This document shows positions 10,746-23,100 of a DNA stretch of 64,000 nucleotides, one piece after another. The notes beneath the pieces were generated by a model. It was not told the origin of the DNA and did no database searches. It was given only the letters and a program-made list of their open reading frames with translations. Location: NCBI GenBank assembly GCA_013398295.1, contig VZSF01009943.1, positions 248,001-312,000 on the forward strand. Direction: 5' to 3'. The DNA comes from Chionis minor (Eukaryota > Chordata > Aves > Charadriiformes > Chionididae). The translations under genes and the position numbers were made by a program. The number at the start of each line of letters is the position of its first letter. The stretch's first letter is position 1.

Positions 10746-12772
10746 TCTTCCTCAAGAGGAAGTCCTCAACACTTTCAAACTCATTTTTGCACCCCTTTTT
10801 TGAACATGCTGGCTATAAGCTTACCCAAGAGCTCACCAAAAGTGACTAGAATTGCTGACAAAGCCATTAAGCTGTCTTAAAAAGAAGAGATTCAAAGTGT
10901 GTGGCTTATTTATTCCCTTTAGTGAAACCAAGGCTGAGGAGGAGAAATGAACACTAAATCCATCAGGGGGCTAAATATCCAGGGAGGAAAAGAGCTATTT
11001 AAGTAAAAGAATAAACCTGCCATGGAAACAGATCGATCTCAATTCATCACGAGTAAGCATGGATTGGAAATTAGGGGGAGTTTTGGAAAAATCAGAGGAG
11101 TGAGATCTGGGGACAAACGAGTAGTCTGGGGGCAAGTAACGGCACTTGGGTTGAGATGGAGTTGGATCAGAGTCCAGGAGGGATAAGGGGATGCTCTACT
11201 GGCACCTCCAAGGCGCTGGATTTGGTCGTTCAGCGTGTCCTTTCCCATGTTGTGTATACAGGATTGCAAACCAGTTTCCTAAGCCCTGGACACACATAAA
11301 TGCTGGGACAAACTGGTCTTCCGTCTTCAGGGGACCCCGGGTATTTCTTGTTTAGCATTTAGGTCATTTAGGTAGGAAAATGCTATTGATGCCACAGGAA
11401 GAAGATGAATACCTGGTGATATCAAATACCGCTCTCCTTTTCAGACCTGCGGTGCCTCGTATGCCAGATTGCAGCTATTGTATGAAGAATTTTCAGTTCC
11501 TTTTTGTGCCTGGCGGCTGATTGAAAGTTCATATTATTTATGGCAGAAAACAGCAGTGTACTTCTGAGCCTGAGGAAGCTGGGAAAGTGCAGTGGGTGTC
11601 AATCAATTAAGCTATTCAACTTATTTATGAAACAAGACAAAACAATGTCTAGGATATGAATTCCCATCTCAATGGGATCCTCCCTGATATAAAATGTCAG
11701 AGCTGAAAAAGGGTCAGCTCATGACCCTTGAATATTCTTTTAAACTATTTGCAAATCAATACCTCTTCTCTGAGTTTGTTCAGGGACCATCGTTCCCTTT
11801 TATTATCAGTCACGGGGCATAGACTGCTTATCAGCGAGTATGGAGACAGATCACTGCACTAAAGGAGCAGCTGGCTTTGGAGACTGGGTCTGACTCTCAT
11901 TTATAGGGGAGGCTCAGTTCACACCACCCTGGCAGTGCAAAGTGTTTTAAAGTTAGTATAATTATGGTTTTGGCTGACTCTCGGGCTCCTTTACATCTGC
12001 TGAAAGAACAAAGTCCTTCTTTCTGCATGCATTGGGATTCTCTTCCTCTTACTAGTACCTTTATCGGCCGTGAACATCATCTTCCATTTTCTCTTCCATG
12101 TTCTTAGTGTCAGGAGGTCCTTCTGCATCCCTGTGTAGCTGGGTTTTGGGTTAGCAGTCCTGAATTGTCTCCCTCTCTTAACAGTTCTGCTAGTAATAAC
12201 CTGTTTGGTACAGGTAGGACTTGAGTGGACAGATGGCCTGATCCTCAGCTGAGCATCTGGCCTATTAAGCTGTCTAAAAAGGCATCATCTTTACAAATCC
12301 CAGTCTTAATCTCATTGCCCACTGTGTGACCCGTGGGGGTTTCAGATCAGTGCCAAAGAGGGGACACGGAGGAGGGCAGCTGGAGGATCCACCGAGTCAA
12401 GGGGAGGGAGGTGACTGCAGGACAAGTCCGCTGGGCTGAGCACTGGGGATGTGCCCATTTCTTACAATGAGGAGACGGAGAAGATCAACTGTACTGGCTG
12501 GACCAGAATCTACCTTGAATCCTCCTGCAAGGAGGAAGTACGCAAAACAAATCCTTGAAACAGTTGGTCCAGGCCTTTGGATGGGTTTATCTAAGAGACC
12601 TCCCATTGCATCTCCTTGTGGCATCTTCTTTCTCCACATGAAAACATGGCGTCATCCTAATGCTTTTCAGCAGCACTTGGGCAAGCTGAAGTCCAGGCAG
12701 GTGAGCGGAGGATAAAAAAACAGAAGAAATGCCCGCTTGTCTACTGAGTTGTATCAATAAGAAGAGAGATTT
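10746..12772. other. Non-coding DNA, no gene recognised
   Basis: No clear repeat. A short stretch near 12451-12480 faintly recalls the MIR core but is too small to call. The middle part (about 11450-11640) is of even composition without simple repeats and could be conserved non-coding sequence, which I cannot show from one genome. Confidence 0.55.
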
Positions 12773-12830
12773 TTGCACTAGGTGACCTTTAAAGGTCCCT
12801 TCCAACCCAAACCATTCTATGATTCTATGA
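12773..12830 (+). mobile_element. CR1 LINE 3' tip
   Basis: Only the last 58 bp of a CR1 copy are present: GCACTAGGTGACCTTTAAAG, the GGTCCCTTCCAACCCAA block, and tandem terminal octamers ATTCTATG-ATTCTATG ending near 12830. The octamer repeats are the hallmark CR1 3' end. The truncation is extreme, as is common for CR1 in birds. Plus-strand orientation. Confidence 0.85.
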
Positions 12831-13089
12831 TAAAAGGAAACACAGCAGTGTGCAAGGCAGTGAGTCATTCACATCAGTGGTCCTGTCTACTAACAGCATG
12901 GCATTCCTCAGAGGAAATCAATGTACACATTTTTTAGCTAGATGGCCAGCAATGTGGTATATCCATAAAACGCTTATAAGAAGGGACTCTTCCTCTCATT
13001 TATCCCTGTTATAGAATGAATCTTGAGACAGATATTTGGTAGTGGTAATAACCTGAGAAGAAGTGAAGAATTAAAAAAAATAAATTGAA

Positions 13090-13094
13090 CTTGC
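13090..13094 (+). repeat. Target-site duplication, left (CTTGC)
   Basis: CTTGC directly precedes the TG of the LTR and is repeated exactly at 13748-13752. Five bases is the duplication length typical of ERVL-class integrases. Confidence 0.9.
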
Positions 13095-13747
13095 TGTCCT
13101 GGTTTGAGTGGCATAGGACTAATGCATCTTTTAATGCTTGGGAAAGCTGCACTTTTAGAAGACTCTAGTGTCCAAATTTGTGAAAATATTTACTTTATAG
13201 ACAGCTATGGTATGTGGGTTTCAAGGTCTCAGTGTTTTTGAGCTAACCAAGTGCAGGGATGAGGAGGAGCGAGACCCGGGCAGTTGACCCAAGCTGGCCA
13301 ACAGGATTATTTCATAGCATGAACATCACATTCAACATAAATCAGAGAGTTTGCTGCAAAGTTTTTTCTCCCTTAATGGCTGCAATCCAGAGACCTTCTT
13401 CCCCGGTGCCGGACACCTGAGCCCTTCCCTTCCCTTCCTGCTGAAGCCGCAGTGCTGGCAGTGTCCGACATTTGTTGTCCACTGCTGGGAGTGCACAGCT
13501 TCCTACTGATAGAATTGGCTGAGTATAATCCTCGTATATTTTATACTGGTATCAGGATCAGTTTTGGTTCTTCAGTGTTATTAATGTTAATCATCTAATC
13601 TTATTCTATTAAATCTGTTTATATTTCAGCCCCTGGTTTTCCTTGTTTTTTTCCCAATTTCTCTTCCTGGGTGGGGAGGGGTTATGGGATGATAGAAAAA
13701 TTGTCTGACGGACAATAAATTGTTGTGGGTTTCTCGAAACCATAACA
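13095..13747 (+). mobile_element. Solo LTR of an avian ERVL-type endogenous retrovirus
   Basis: The 653-bp element begins TGTCCTGGTTT and ends GAAACCATAACA, so the ends are TG/CA and form an imperfect inverted repeat. It is flanked by exact CTTGC duplications. The interior matches the layout of a common avian ERVL LTR: the GCAGTTGACCCAAGCTGGCC segment at about 13280-13300 and the ATTTCATAGCATGAACATCA segment soon after are family landmarks. An ATTAAA polyadenylation signal lies at 13608-13613. No internal retroviral genes and no second LTR lie beside it, so this is the product of recombination between the two LTRs of a former provirus. Substitutions relative to the remembered family pattern suggest an old insertion. 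Confidence 0.88.
13608..13613 (+). terminator. LTR polyadenylation signal (ATTAAA)
   Basis: ATTAAA sits about 135 bp before the LTR end, in the position where this LTR family has TATTAAACTG. It would have directed 3' end formation of the proviral transcript. Whether it still works is unknown. Confidence 0.5.
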
Positions 13748-13752
13748 CTTGC
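13748..13752 (+). repeat. Target-site duplication, right (CTTGC)
   Basis: Exact copy of 13090-13094 immediately after the terminal CA of the LTR. An intact duplication shows that left and right flanks derive from one insertion and that the LTR formed in place. Confidence 0.9.
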
Positions 13753-16700
13753 ATAGTGCTGAGTGACCTGGAAATGGTATTGAATTCAGCTCTGATTTCT
13801 CCAGCTATAGACTGTTTTAGAGGTAGATCCAAAATTTACAGACTTGTAATAGACTACCCCAAAACCTCTGGCCCAAATATAAAATAATTTGGAGCAACTT
13901 GGATCAGTTTCTTTTAGAATTAAACATATTAAAAATGACTATTTGAATTCCCTGAGATTTTTCCTCACAAAATTTAGAGGAATTCTTTAAAAATAAATAA
14001 GCATGACTACATTAATTTCTTTCTGGTAAGTAAGTATAGAGATGGTCCCCTTCTGTTTTTCAAATCTAAAATTTTTTTTTTAAACATTTTTAAAAGGTCA
14101 AGATAGTAATAGTTTTTTCTTCAGGCCACTTTAATACCTGAACAAGTGAGTAGTTATGATATAGAGAGTTTGTGTTGCTGGAAGAAAATATCAGTAAAAG
14201 TCCCTCCTATGTCTGTAAAAGAAAATTTGGACACTGCTTCATGTGCAAGTTTGGTTGCACTCACAAATTCTGGTGCAGGCCTGTACTGATGTCTGCACAG
14301 GTAGGAAACATGAAACAGAAGCTCCCAGAGAGTCTCTCATTGTTGTTTGGGTGGTTTTTTACAGGATTTTCCCTTAATTAGGGAATCTTTCACAAACTGC
14401 TGCTCACCTGGATCTAAGATGTGCAGTAAATACCTACATCAACACAAAAATGTCAAAAAGAAAATGAACCCCTCAGCATGAGCTGGACTGCAACATAAGT
14501 TTCTCTAATTATTGTAGAGACCCACTCTTCAAATTTAAGCCAATCGGTACAATTTTTTGTTTCAGGCTTCCATCTAGCAAAGTTATTTAGGGACATTCTT
14601 AAGTGCAGAGTACTGTCAAATACCATTCTAAAGGCCTATTCACAGACACATCTTAAATCTAATATACATAGGGAAGTGCTATAAGCATAATATTTGCCCC
14701 AAAATAATAAATCAAAAATATTTAGCATCAAAATAAAAAACAAGCAGCTCATTAGGTATGAATTTGCAATTAATGTAAAGAAAGGCAGGCTAACAACAAG
14801 AAAGTAACATCTACATTCTAACTATAGGCATGAAAGCAATATACTTAATATGACATTCACTGGAAAACTTTCTAGACAGCTCTGTCGTAGAAAAGTAAAA
14901 TGATATTGGGAGAAAACATCTCAAAGAATGGAATATGAATGTTGAAAAAGGAAATTTCCAGTCAGCCCAAGTTTTGTTATTAATAGACATTTGCCACACA
15001 ATACTTCTTAGAAATAGATTTGGAGTTGGAAGTTCACCATGATGTAACTATAAAAAAAAAAAAAAGAAAAAGCTGATGAATCGCAGTTGCTTCCCTCTAA
15101 ATAAAGAGTAACTAACCAAGGAACCATCTGTCGGTGTATGATTACCAACTTTCTTTTTGTCTTTCAAAACAGCCTGAGAAATCAAGGGCACCGGGAGTAA
15201 AGCGGAGAGCACACACACGCTGCAGGCTCGCCGGCAGCCAGCCCCAGAGGATCGGATCCGATCTTTGCCTTTTTCTCTTGGTGCGCTAATTTCACACTGC
15301 TGGTTTTCATCTGGCGTGCCTGTATGTTTCAAATACATGCTGAACACTGAAGGGGTTATTCTGCATTTAATGTGGCTAATTTTGGTACAGTTGAGACTTG
15401 CAAGGTAAAACTTTTCTAAGAGAGGAAAATCCCTAAGTCCTCTCTCTCAGTTTGTGAAACCAACAGAATAATATTAATTCATTTTTTCCCTGCTATTGAA
15501 TAGTAAAGAGCCTGGGATACCCTGGGAAAACATATTCTTAATGGTTTTCTTAAGGCTGAATGCCCTACTAGCAGTAAGAAAGACAAAGCAGTAAGATCTA
15601 AGGCCTCTTAGTCTCAAGAAAACTGCATAGGTTTTTATGCTGGAAAAATGAGGGATTTATTCCTTTTTTCGGTCAGATGAGTTCAGGGTCAATGTACAAT
15701 TTCTCTTTTTGTTTCTATTCCAATGACCACCTATTTTGGGGTGGTTTATTCCCCCAAACTCCATCTCACTCTGATCAAAATCACCGCATCTGTCTCTTTG
15801 TTGGCGACGGCGCTTTACAGTGTCTGTAGCCACATACCCGCAGCTCACACACAACCCAGCACCCCACAAACTCCTTTGTGAAGGAAGAGCGATGGCCACC
15901 AACAGATTTGCCAGTGAAAATCTGCTCGCATCCCAGCCAAAATGATATTTTCTATGTTATATTTTTACAAATGCCCCTGCCCATGACTCCATCCCTTGTC
16001 CTTCCTCATGTTCTCCAGCCGTTCTCACACCCCAGACTCCCCTCTCAACTTCCTTCGCCACTGCATTTCCCTTGGTCCCCAGTCCTTTATCCATCTTTCC
16101 CACCTCTGGCCCAGTGGCTGAGAGCAGGTGGAAAGGCAGGGGGTAGTATAAATATTTATATCAGGAAGACTATGCCTGGAAGTGTTTCCTGATGGAGCTA
16201 CTACCCTAAAACAAAAACAAAAACATTAAAAAAAAATCCAACTCCAAAATATAGGTACAAATCCCTGGAGAGGCATCTTTCCCTTGCGTGGCCATCAAAA
16301 CAAAGTCTCCCTCTGTATAATCAATAATAAACCCTAAGTGCATGGAATTAAACAGACCTGAAGTTGCTAGGATCAGATCCTTGATGTGTGTCTAAAGGAG
16401 GCTTACGACAGGAAGCCAGACAGCGATATCTATCCTACAACTACACGAGTAAAGCAACTGTTCACATGCACACCTTGTCAGTTTGATATGTTGGTTTCTG
16501 ACTCTTGTCAGGTGTACAAGGGAATACTCCCACTGCAGTTTCTATGTTTTTTAACCTAATTTATCGATTCACATGTTAGTGTTGCACCAGCCGGTGCAGC
16601 ATCTAGGTGCCAGTGAATATCCAACGGGCACAGAATTAAGCAAATAAAACAATTTGCAAGCAACTCTAATAGGCACCATCCCATTGCATGCCTGGGAATT

Positions 16701-17997
16701 CTTTAGGACTCGTTAAGCAGTCAGCAAATAAGACACATTTGTCTCCCATTAAAGAGTAAATTGGAAATACTGAAAGGAAACCTATGCAGGGCTGTGATTT
16801 GTCAGAGAGCGTATTAGCAGGAACAGCCACAGTATGTTTAGCAGTTGGGTATGAGTTAAAGCAGGAACTTGAGTGAGAGGAACTATTTTAGATCAGCTCT
16901 ATTAATACTCTGAAAGTACATTTAAAAGCAGCAGCCGTTACAGCCATCTTTGACTCTTCCAGGAGGAAGTTGCCATTTGTTGCAGAGCTGCTGTTGCTTT
17001 AATTTGACACTCAATATGTGTTTTCCCCACAGTATTGGATATCTTGGGCTCTATCCAGGACACATTTGGAAATGAACTGATCCCTGTAGTTCCTATGCGA
17101 CGATGAGATTTACTACTTAGGTCGACACGTATCTTCGGTGAGTCAAATAAACATAAGGAACATTAATTAGGGCTGCTTGCTGAATTTAGATTGCATTTGC
17201 ACAAACTGATATGGTAGTTGGTGGGGCCAGGCTGGTTCACCCAAGGTCGCATGGGGTGAGATAGGCAGTGACAAGGGTCTGGATCAACCGCAGGCTGAAA
17301 AATAAACCAGCCCTGCTGATCACCTACACAGGCTCTAGGCTGACTTTGGGAAACTCCTTGGACTTTATCTGAATTTAAAGAATTAAGGCTTAAAAACCCC
17401 AAACAAACAGTCTTGCCTGGATAAAGAGAGGTTTGAGATCAATTAGGGGCATGTCAGCAGGAGAGCACATGTGATATTATAACTGATGCTTTGGCACATC
17501 ACAGTAGTCAGACATGTATGTGAGTAAGTGAATGTTACAGATGTTTAAAATGCAACTTTAAAATATTTTAAAATGAAGTTTTAATCTAGGAAGTTTGGAA
17601 GAGGGTTGTTGAGTTCTGTTCTCAGTCCTGCATTAACTGTGGTCTCTAATGAAGGAGGTGACACCCTCTGGAGCTGTTTGTCTCCAGGTGCACTGAAATA
17701 AAACACCCTGGGCTGCTGGTTTAGAAATCTCAGCAGCTTTTCCTTCCCTCGGCTTCTGAGTGCCAAGTCCTTGCAATCTCAGACAGAAAGGATTTTGAGG
17801 AGGTACATGCTGGGATTAAGGTACTTCCCAAAAAAACATGCCTGACCAGTGGAGTCAGCATGTATCTACGCACTTGTAAGAACCTGGCAAATTATTTGAC
17901 ATCTTGTGCTAAGGATGAAAACTGCCTGGTGAGACCAGGTCAAGACTTAGCACAATCACTCTTGTTTTCACCAAGCCCAAACTGGAGAGAGGAAGTC
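13753..17997. other. Non-coding DNA, no gene recognised
   Basis: AT-rich with A-runs (15051-15064). No exon or repeat family recognised. A C/T-rich tract at 15975-16112 is listed separately. Parts of 16520-17050 have few simple repeats and even composition, including a 6-bp-arm hairpin (TGCACC-AGCC-GGTGCA at 16583-16598), so they are candidates for conserved non-coding sequence. Confidence 0.55.
15975..16112 (+). repeat. Pyrimidine-rich, G-depleted tract
   Basis: About 140 bp dominated by C and T on the plus strand, with CCC/TCC/TTC blocks and very few G. In one frame it encodes a chance proline/serine-rich peptide, but composition alone explains that open frame. Such strand-asymmetric tracts can arise by replication slippage and may adopt unusual structures. 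No family assignment. Confidence 0.6.
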
Positions 17998-18071
17998 TTT
18001 GGTGTCCTACCTGGAGGGCTGTGATTAGCTCTTCTTGGTGTCCCACCTGGACTGGGGCTGTGATCAGCTCT
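17998..18071. repeat. Two-copy imperfect tandem duplication of about 37 bp
   Basis: The units are 17998-18032 and 18034-18071. Both carry GGTGTCC-ACCTGGA and GGGCTGTGAT-AGCTCT, and they differ by a few substitutions and a 3-bp insertion. On the minus strand one frame repeats ELITA-QVGHQ, but there is no sign that it is translated. It is followed by a 17-T run. It looks like a local slippage or small minisatellite seed. Confidence 0.75.
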
Positions 18072-18080
18072 TTGCACTTC

Positions 18081-18097
18081 TTTTTTTTTTTTTTTTT
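18081..18097 (+). repeat. Poly(T) run, 17 T
   Basis: Homopolymer directly after the small tandem duplication. It could be the minus-strand A-tail of an unrecognised retrotransposed sequence, but the DNA to its left shows no retrocopy I can name. Confidence 0.85.
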
Positions 18098-19299
18098 AAT
18101 TTCTCTCTTACCAGTGGTTCGTAGGGCCATCTCTGATGAGGTCACATGAAGTGGGGCCAGAGCCCCCTGTCACTCGGGAGGCATTTCAACCTGCTGCTGG
18201 GTACATCAGGGCACTGCAGGGACTTCAGCGTGGGAGCTGTGGTGCTGAGCATCGCGGAAGGAACAGGTAAGGTTGCAACCCCTTCACGTCTTCGGGATGT
18301 CAAACATGGGTGAACATCTCTTACTCAGGCATCCCTCCTCTGCGGCATGCACAGGGACTAGCAGGACAGACTGAACATACCTAAACCTCCCAATAATTCT
18401 GTTTGAGTTCTCCTTACTGTGGGGCAGTGATAGCTTTTGCTTTATACCTCAGATGTTTTTGCTCAAGGAGATATATGTTTCAAAGATATAAACATTTCTT
18501 ACAGCTTTATTTTTGCCAGTGTTGTGTTAATTCACTGCGGACTTTACAAAGGTGTCTTTGGGAAGTGTCAGTTTCTGCGTACAGCAGGGAGGAGGAGCGG
18601 GGCAAGGCAGACCTACATCCTTTTAACCTTGCCACAGTGGATCTGCACAGGGAAATGCTCATCCCTGCTGCAGAAGATGACCAAATAAATCTCAAGCTGA
18701 TGCTAAGGTCTCCATTGGACTTGAAAACTAGGGGCAGATTGTTGTGACTTTCCCTCACTAATGGGGGGGAAAGACATTTCTGTAGTGCCCTGTTCCCCTC
18801 TCTCTGGATGCTCCTTTGTCCTTTGCTGGTGGAAACGAGACATGGGAAAGAGGAAGCCCACAATTTCCCACATGTCCCACATGTCAGTGACATAGTATGC
18901 AGATAAGGAGATTTAATCCAGCATACTATTGGTATGGCCCAGATACGGGTCATACCCCCTGTCTGTGGGTGCTGGAAGGACTGGGAGTAATTTAGGTGCT
19001 ATGTAGTTGATAAAGACTTACCGTTTGAGTGAGGTCTCACATCTTGGGAGGTTTGCTCATCATGGCCATAGACGATGAGCTGTAGCTCCCCTCATGGGCA
19101 GCAGGTGCTTGAGCCAGGCTACGTAGCTGATGGTAGAAGATCCACCTCTACCCCCTGCGGATAGCCAGAGGGTTGGATAAGGATCGGAAAGTCCCAGAAG
19201 AATAATTTAAAAAAGGAGAATGAGGTCACATTACTGAGGATGAGATCAAGGAATAAAATAAGCATGTAGGGCAGAAAGGTTGCTGTGCTAAATGAATTA
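18098..19299. other. Non-coding DNA, no gene recognised
   Basis: Mixed composition. Open frames of 114 codons plus (18403-18747) and 148 codons minus (18507-18953) overlap each other and match no known protein, so neither is called. Confidence 0.55.
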
Positions 19300-19825
19300 C
19301 AACCACTGAGGAGTGTAAGAAAACAAGGAGAAAGGTGCTATAAATACAGTAAAGTAAGAGAAAGACAGCAGCAGGCAGAAGCCCATTACCTAATGAGGAA
19401 CAGGAGGGCTACAGATGACCTAGAGAAGGCCGACATATTTAATGTCTTTTTGCTTCAGTTTTCTCCAACAAAAAAAAGCGCTTCACTGTGATATAAAGAT
19501 GGCAAGACACAAGACAGAAGAGGAAAAGGACTGCCAAGCGAGAACATGGTTAAACTGAATATATTCACTGGAGGGTATAAAAGAAAGCAGGCAGCTTGAG
19601 GACTGCAAGTACAATCTCTGTCCTCAAACAAGAGAGAAAGGTGAACCTGGAGTTATATAAAGCAGTCAGGCCCAACACTTACCAGGAAAGGCACTGGAAT
19701 TAAAAATAATCAAACTGTACTTACCCAGAGATCAAAGCGGTGATAAGAAACAGCCACTTGGGTTTGCTGAGGAGCAAATATTGTCCAACCGATCTTGCGT
19801 TTGTCTGTAAGAGGGTGGGTGGCTG
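19300..19825 (+). mobile_element. Ancient CR1/L3-like LINE relic, ORF2 middle part
   Basis: Decayed reverse-transcriptase ORF2. At about 19335-19470 the plus frame reads YKYSKVRE, then YLMRNRR and LEKADIFNVFLLQF, which corresponds to the KYI-K...LLNEEG...EKAEVLNDFFVSVF stretch just before the RT domain in CR1/L3 elements. At 19748-19815 the sequence CAGCCACTTGGGTTTGC followed by GGAGCAAATATTGTCCAACC corresponds to the RT segment HGF-x-KSKSCQTNLISF. Stops and indels separate the two. This is an old amniote-age copy, far more diverged than the avian CR1 at 49-51 kb. Ends are approximate. Confidence 0.7.
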
Positions 19826-19954
19826 AGACACACAGGCAAAGCAGCTGCACATCTCAACATGTACAGGTCTGGGTGTAGTAAGGCTTTTGGTGCAATGCCA
19901 TCCCTAAGAAATACTTGTCTGGAGTAGGTCTGGATGGGAACCGAGGGCACCTGA

Positions 19955-20125
19955 GCTTGTCCAGTGGCTCTGTCACAGCTTCTGACATGGCTTTGGGTAA
20001 ATGCGACAACCTTATTGCTCTTTGTAAAATAAGTGGGATAATTAGCATCCCATATTACATCAAGGAACAGTGAGATTTTTGTCTCCTTTGGCTGTAAACG
20101 CTTTGGGTCTGTGATGTGTCTGCAA
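19955..20125 (-). mobile_element. MIR-type SINE relic, antisense
   Basis: On the plus strand the element appears in reverse: CTTTGGGTAAATGCGACAACC (19991-20011) for the family's CTTGGGCAAGTCACTTAACC, then TTTGTAAAATAAGTGGGATA (20021-20040) for TCTGTAAAATGGGGATAATA. Finally TGTAAACGCTTTGGGTCT (about 20093-20110) corresponds to TGTAAAGCGCTTTG. All three landmarks are in the right order and spacing. Confidence 0.75.
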
Positions 20126-23100
20126 ACAGGAGCATCACTGGATTTTTAGATGCCCCCAAGTGTAATTAATAGGAACAGGTGTCCCCATATGCAGGATGCA
20201 CTCACATGAAAGACCTTCTTGTGGGGTGCTTCCAGTCTGCTACTGTGAGCTGTGTGAGAGAGCAGAGGAGGATGGTTCAATTAGATATACCTTGCTTTTA
20301 TGCATGGTGGGTGTTTCAAAACACTGAAAAAGTAAAAGGCTGAAAGTCACGGATGACTTGGTGGGAAGGATTTTGCTGTTAATTTTGAGTGAGAAGAAGC
20401 AAGGGAGAGAGAGACCTGTCAGGGCGGTTGAAGACAAAGGAAAAGGAGATGGGTTTTAGGGTTCCCACTTCCGAGTACTTCTCCCATCAGTACCTACTAA
20501 TCCTACTACCAGCCTTCTGTTTGCAGGTTAAAAAAAGTTCAAAACATTCTCAGGTTTTCATTCCAAGGGCAGAGTGCTGTTTGGGGATTACGCAACAGGA
20601 GATGCACGCCGCAGAAAGACAAAAATCGGCGCATTCAATCCTGCATAGGATTAACGTGCACGTGACACCCTGCGCACATGACAGTGCACATGAGTTTCAT
20701 GTATTGCAAAAGCTTTGGTGCACTGATCAGAACCTGATGCATTCAGCTTATGGGCTGGTGTTATTCTTCCATTTATGTGGTCTCAGAAAAGGAAAAGAGG
20801 GAGGCAAGCCTTCAGGGGCAGTGACCCTTTCTTTATTCAAACCTGAACAGAAGGAGGGTCTTTACTTCCAAGAACTCATTTTTTTCTTTCTTCTCGCCAC
20901 ACAATGAGGGCTCCAAAAGAATAGGTCCTTGGAGCTAACAAGGTTGATCATCAAGAAAACCTCTGTGCCTTCTGAATCCTAGGGCTGTGGAAAAGATTTA
21001 GTGCTTCACTGAACCAACCTTTGGAAGCAGAAGTTATGAAAGCCCAGTTTAAAGGCTGATTTCAAAACTGACTCTGCACAGATATTTTCTGCGCTTCCCC
21101 AAACCAGCACAGCGTGGACCTCTGTACGCCTGAAGAGCCAAAAAACGCCCGATATTTCCCATATGATTATAGCAGATGCCTTTAGCAGTCGATAGTGTGC
21201 CCAAGGTTAATGTTTAACATTGGGGGAGGTGTGTGTGGTGTGTGTGTGTTATAAATACAATGGCACTAAATTATGGTCATTATAATGGTAGGTTAAAACC
21301 AGTGTTTCTGCAGAGATGTCCTGCTGGGAATTCTCCTCTTGGGGGGTGTTAAGTAGAACAGCCTGCCAGAAAGGACAGCGTGAAGAAATATAAATAACTG
21401 CACACAGGAGGACAGGATGTGCTTCAGAAGAAAGAGCGGTGCAAGGGTAGGGCTGGGCTTTGAATAATGCTAATGTGATGGTTTTATGCCCACTTGATTT
21501 TCACACATGTAACATGGTGATGACAGCAAGGAAAAAGGCTGTTGGGAGATCTGCCTATCGCTGTTTTGAAATCTCTGGGTGAAGGTAGCTATGCTGTGGC
21601 ACTGGCTTAGTTCATCTTGTCTTGAAAAATAGATAAAGGCGCTCAAAAATACATAAAAGTGCTCACATGACACTGTGATTTAGCCATCAGATTTAGGTCT
21701 TCCTATGCGCCTTTCTTAACACAGTGGTGCCTTCATGATCCTCTTCAAACCTCTACTAAAAGGGTAGTTCCAGCATGGCAGAGTTATCTGCTTGGACAGT
21801 GGTGGAAATGCTACCAGGAGCCCAAATAAACTAGCTTAGGAAGAGCGTAGTCAAGAATGGCTTAAAATAAATTTTCTTGAATGCTATGTTTCTGTTCCTA
21901 GCCTAATTTCTTACTGTGCAGGCGTACCACCGCTGTTTGGACTGCATAGCTGGATGCTTTGTGTATCTGAAAACAGCAACCCGATAACCTACCGCCCTAT
22001 GCTCAGCTATAGGAGTGCAAATCATGAAGGAAGCAGGCCCATGGCCTCTGTCTTGAGCAACGGTGCTGGCAAACATGAGTGCAAAATGCAAGATATAGTT
22101 GCTGATATTGTTGCAAACCTGGGAAATATGTCACCGACATCTCTGGAGAGTCAACAGCATAAAATTTGTGTGAGAAGAGAATAAGTTCTGTCAGGCCTTC
22201 TGGTTGTATTTATTTATTAGTTTTAATTTTTAATTTTTCCCTCTGCTGAGACTTGGCTTCTGTTAGTCTTGGAAGAAACAAGGTGGAGCTGGTTGCTATC
22301 AGGCTATTGCAGTATCCATCCTCACTGGCAATGGGCAACACACCACCACAGTTACACTGGGATGCCAAGGATGTGCCAAGCTGTACCAAAATGATGCAGC
22401 ATTGGGATTAGCCCATCAGGGAGGTAGCCAGGACACTAGGCTCTCTGGTGTGAGCCATGCTTGGTGGTGGCACACTGTCCCAGGGCTGGTGTACCCCAGA
22501 TACTCACTTCCACTTCTGCTGGACTATATTTCACAAATTTCATGTTCCCCCTTCCACGCAGCATCTCTAACTCTGCCCAATGGAGAGAAAGGATGGAGCT
22601 GAACTCAGGAAGGAACCAACTCCACACTGATGCCTGGTGACCACCAACCCCAAAGGCCAAAGGCAGGAGCTGAGTTTCACATGCTTTTGGGCCTTCTTAA
22701 CAACACTGCTCCTCTGCTACTGCTCACATATGGATGAAGCAAAGCAAGGGGTCTGCAGGGGTTGTCAGTGCTGTGTGTAGATAGATACTAATGTCATTAG
22801 ATGGGCACGGAGCAGCAGATTTGGTGGAGACTGCAGTAACACACACTTCTCGGAAAGGTCAGTGGTATGTGGGGCTTGACCCCAGATTCCTTGTGCATCC
22901 CTGACCCTCACTGAAGTCAATCAGACCTATTCTGTGGCACCATTAACTTAGAAGATTTATGTGCTTCAGGCAGTGGGAGGAGAACTTGATTTCATTACCA
23001 GCATAGTTTTTTGCTGTCCTACCCTCACTCATGTTAATGATAACAGACGTGAATTCAGCTCAAGTAGCCAGGGAAACAGCTCAAGCCTGACTCTGATCCC

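Noticed and set aside
12451..12480. Possible MIR core (CCCATTTCTTACAATGAGGAGAC)
   Set aside because: Only about 25 bp match and the flanks do not continue the family pattern.
17215..17285. CCCAAGGTCGCATGGGGTGAG as a MIR fragment
   Set aside because: Matches only a common 9-mer of the family, and the rest diverges.
20389..20907. 172-codon plus-strand open frame
   Set aside because: No recognisable motif, and no sign of exon borders or related neighbouring exons.
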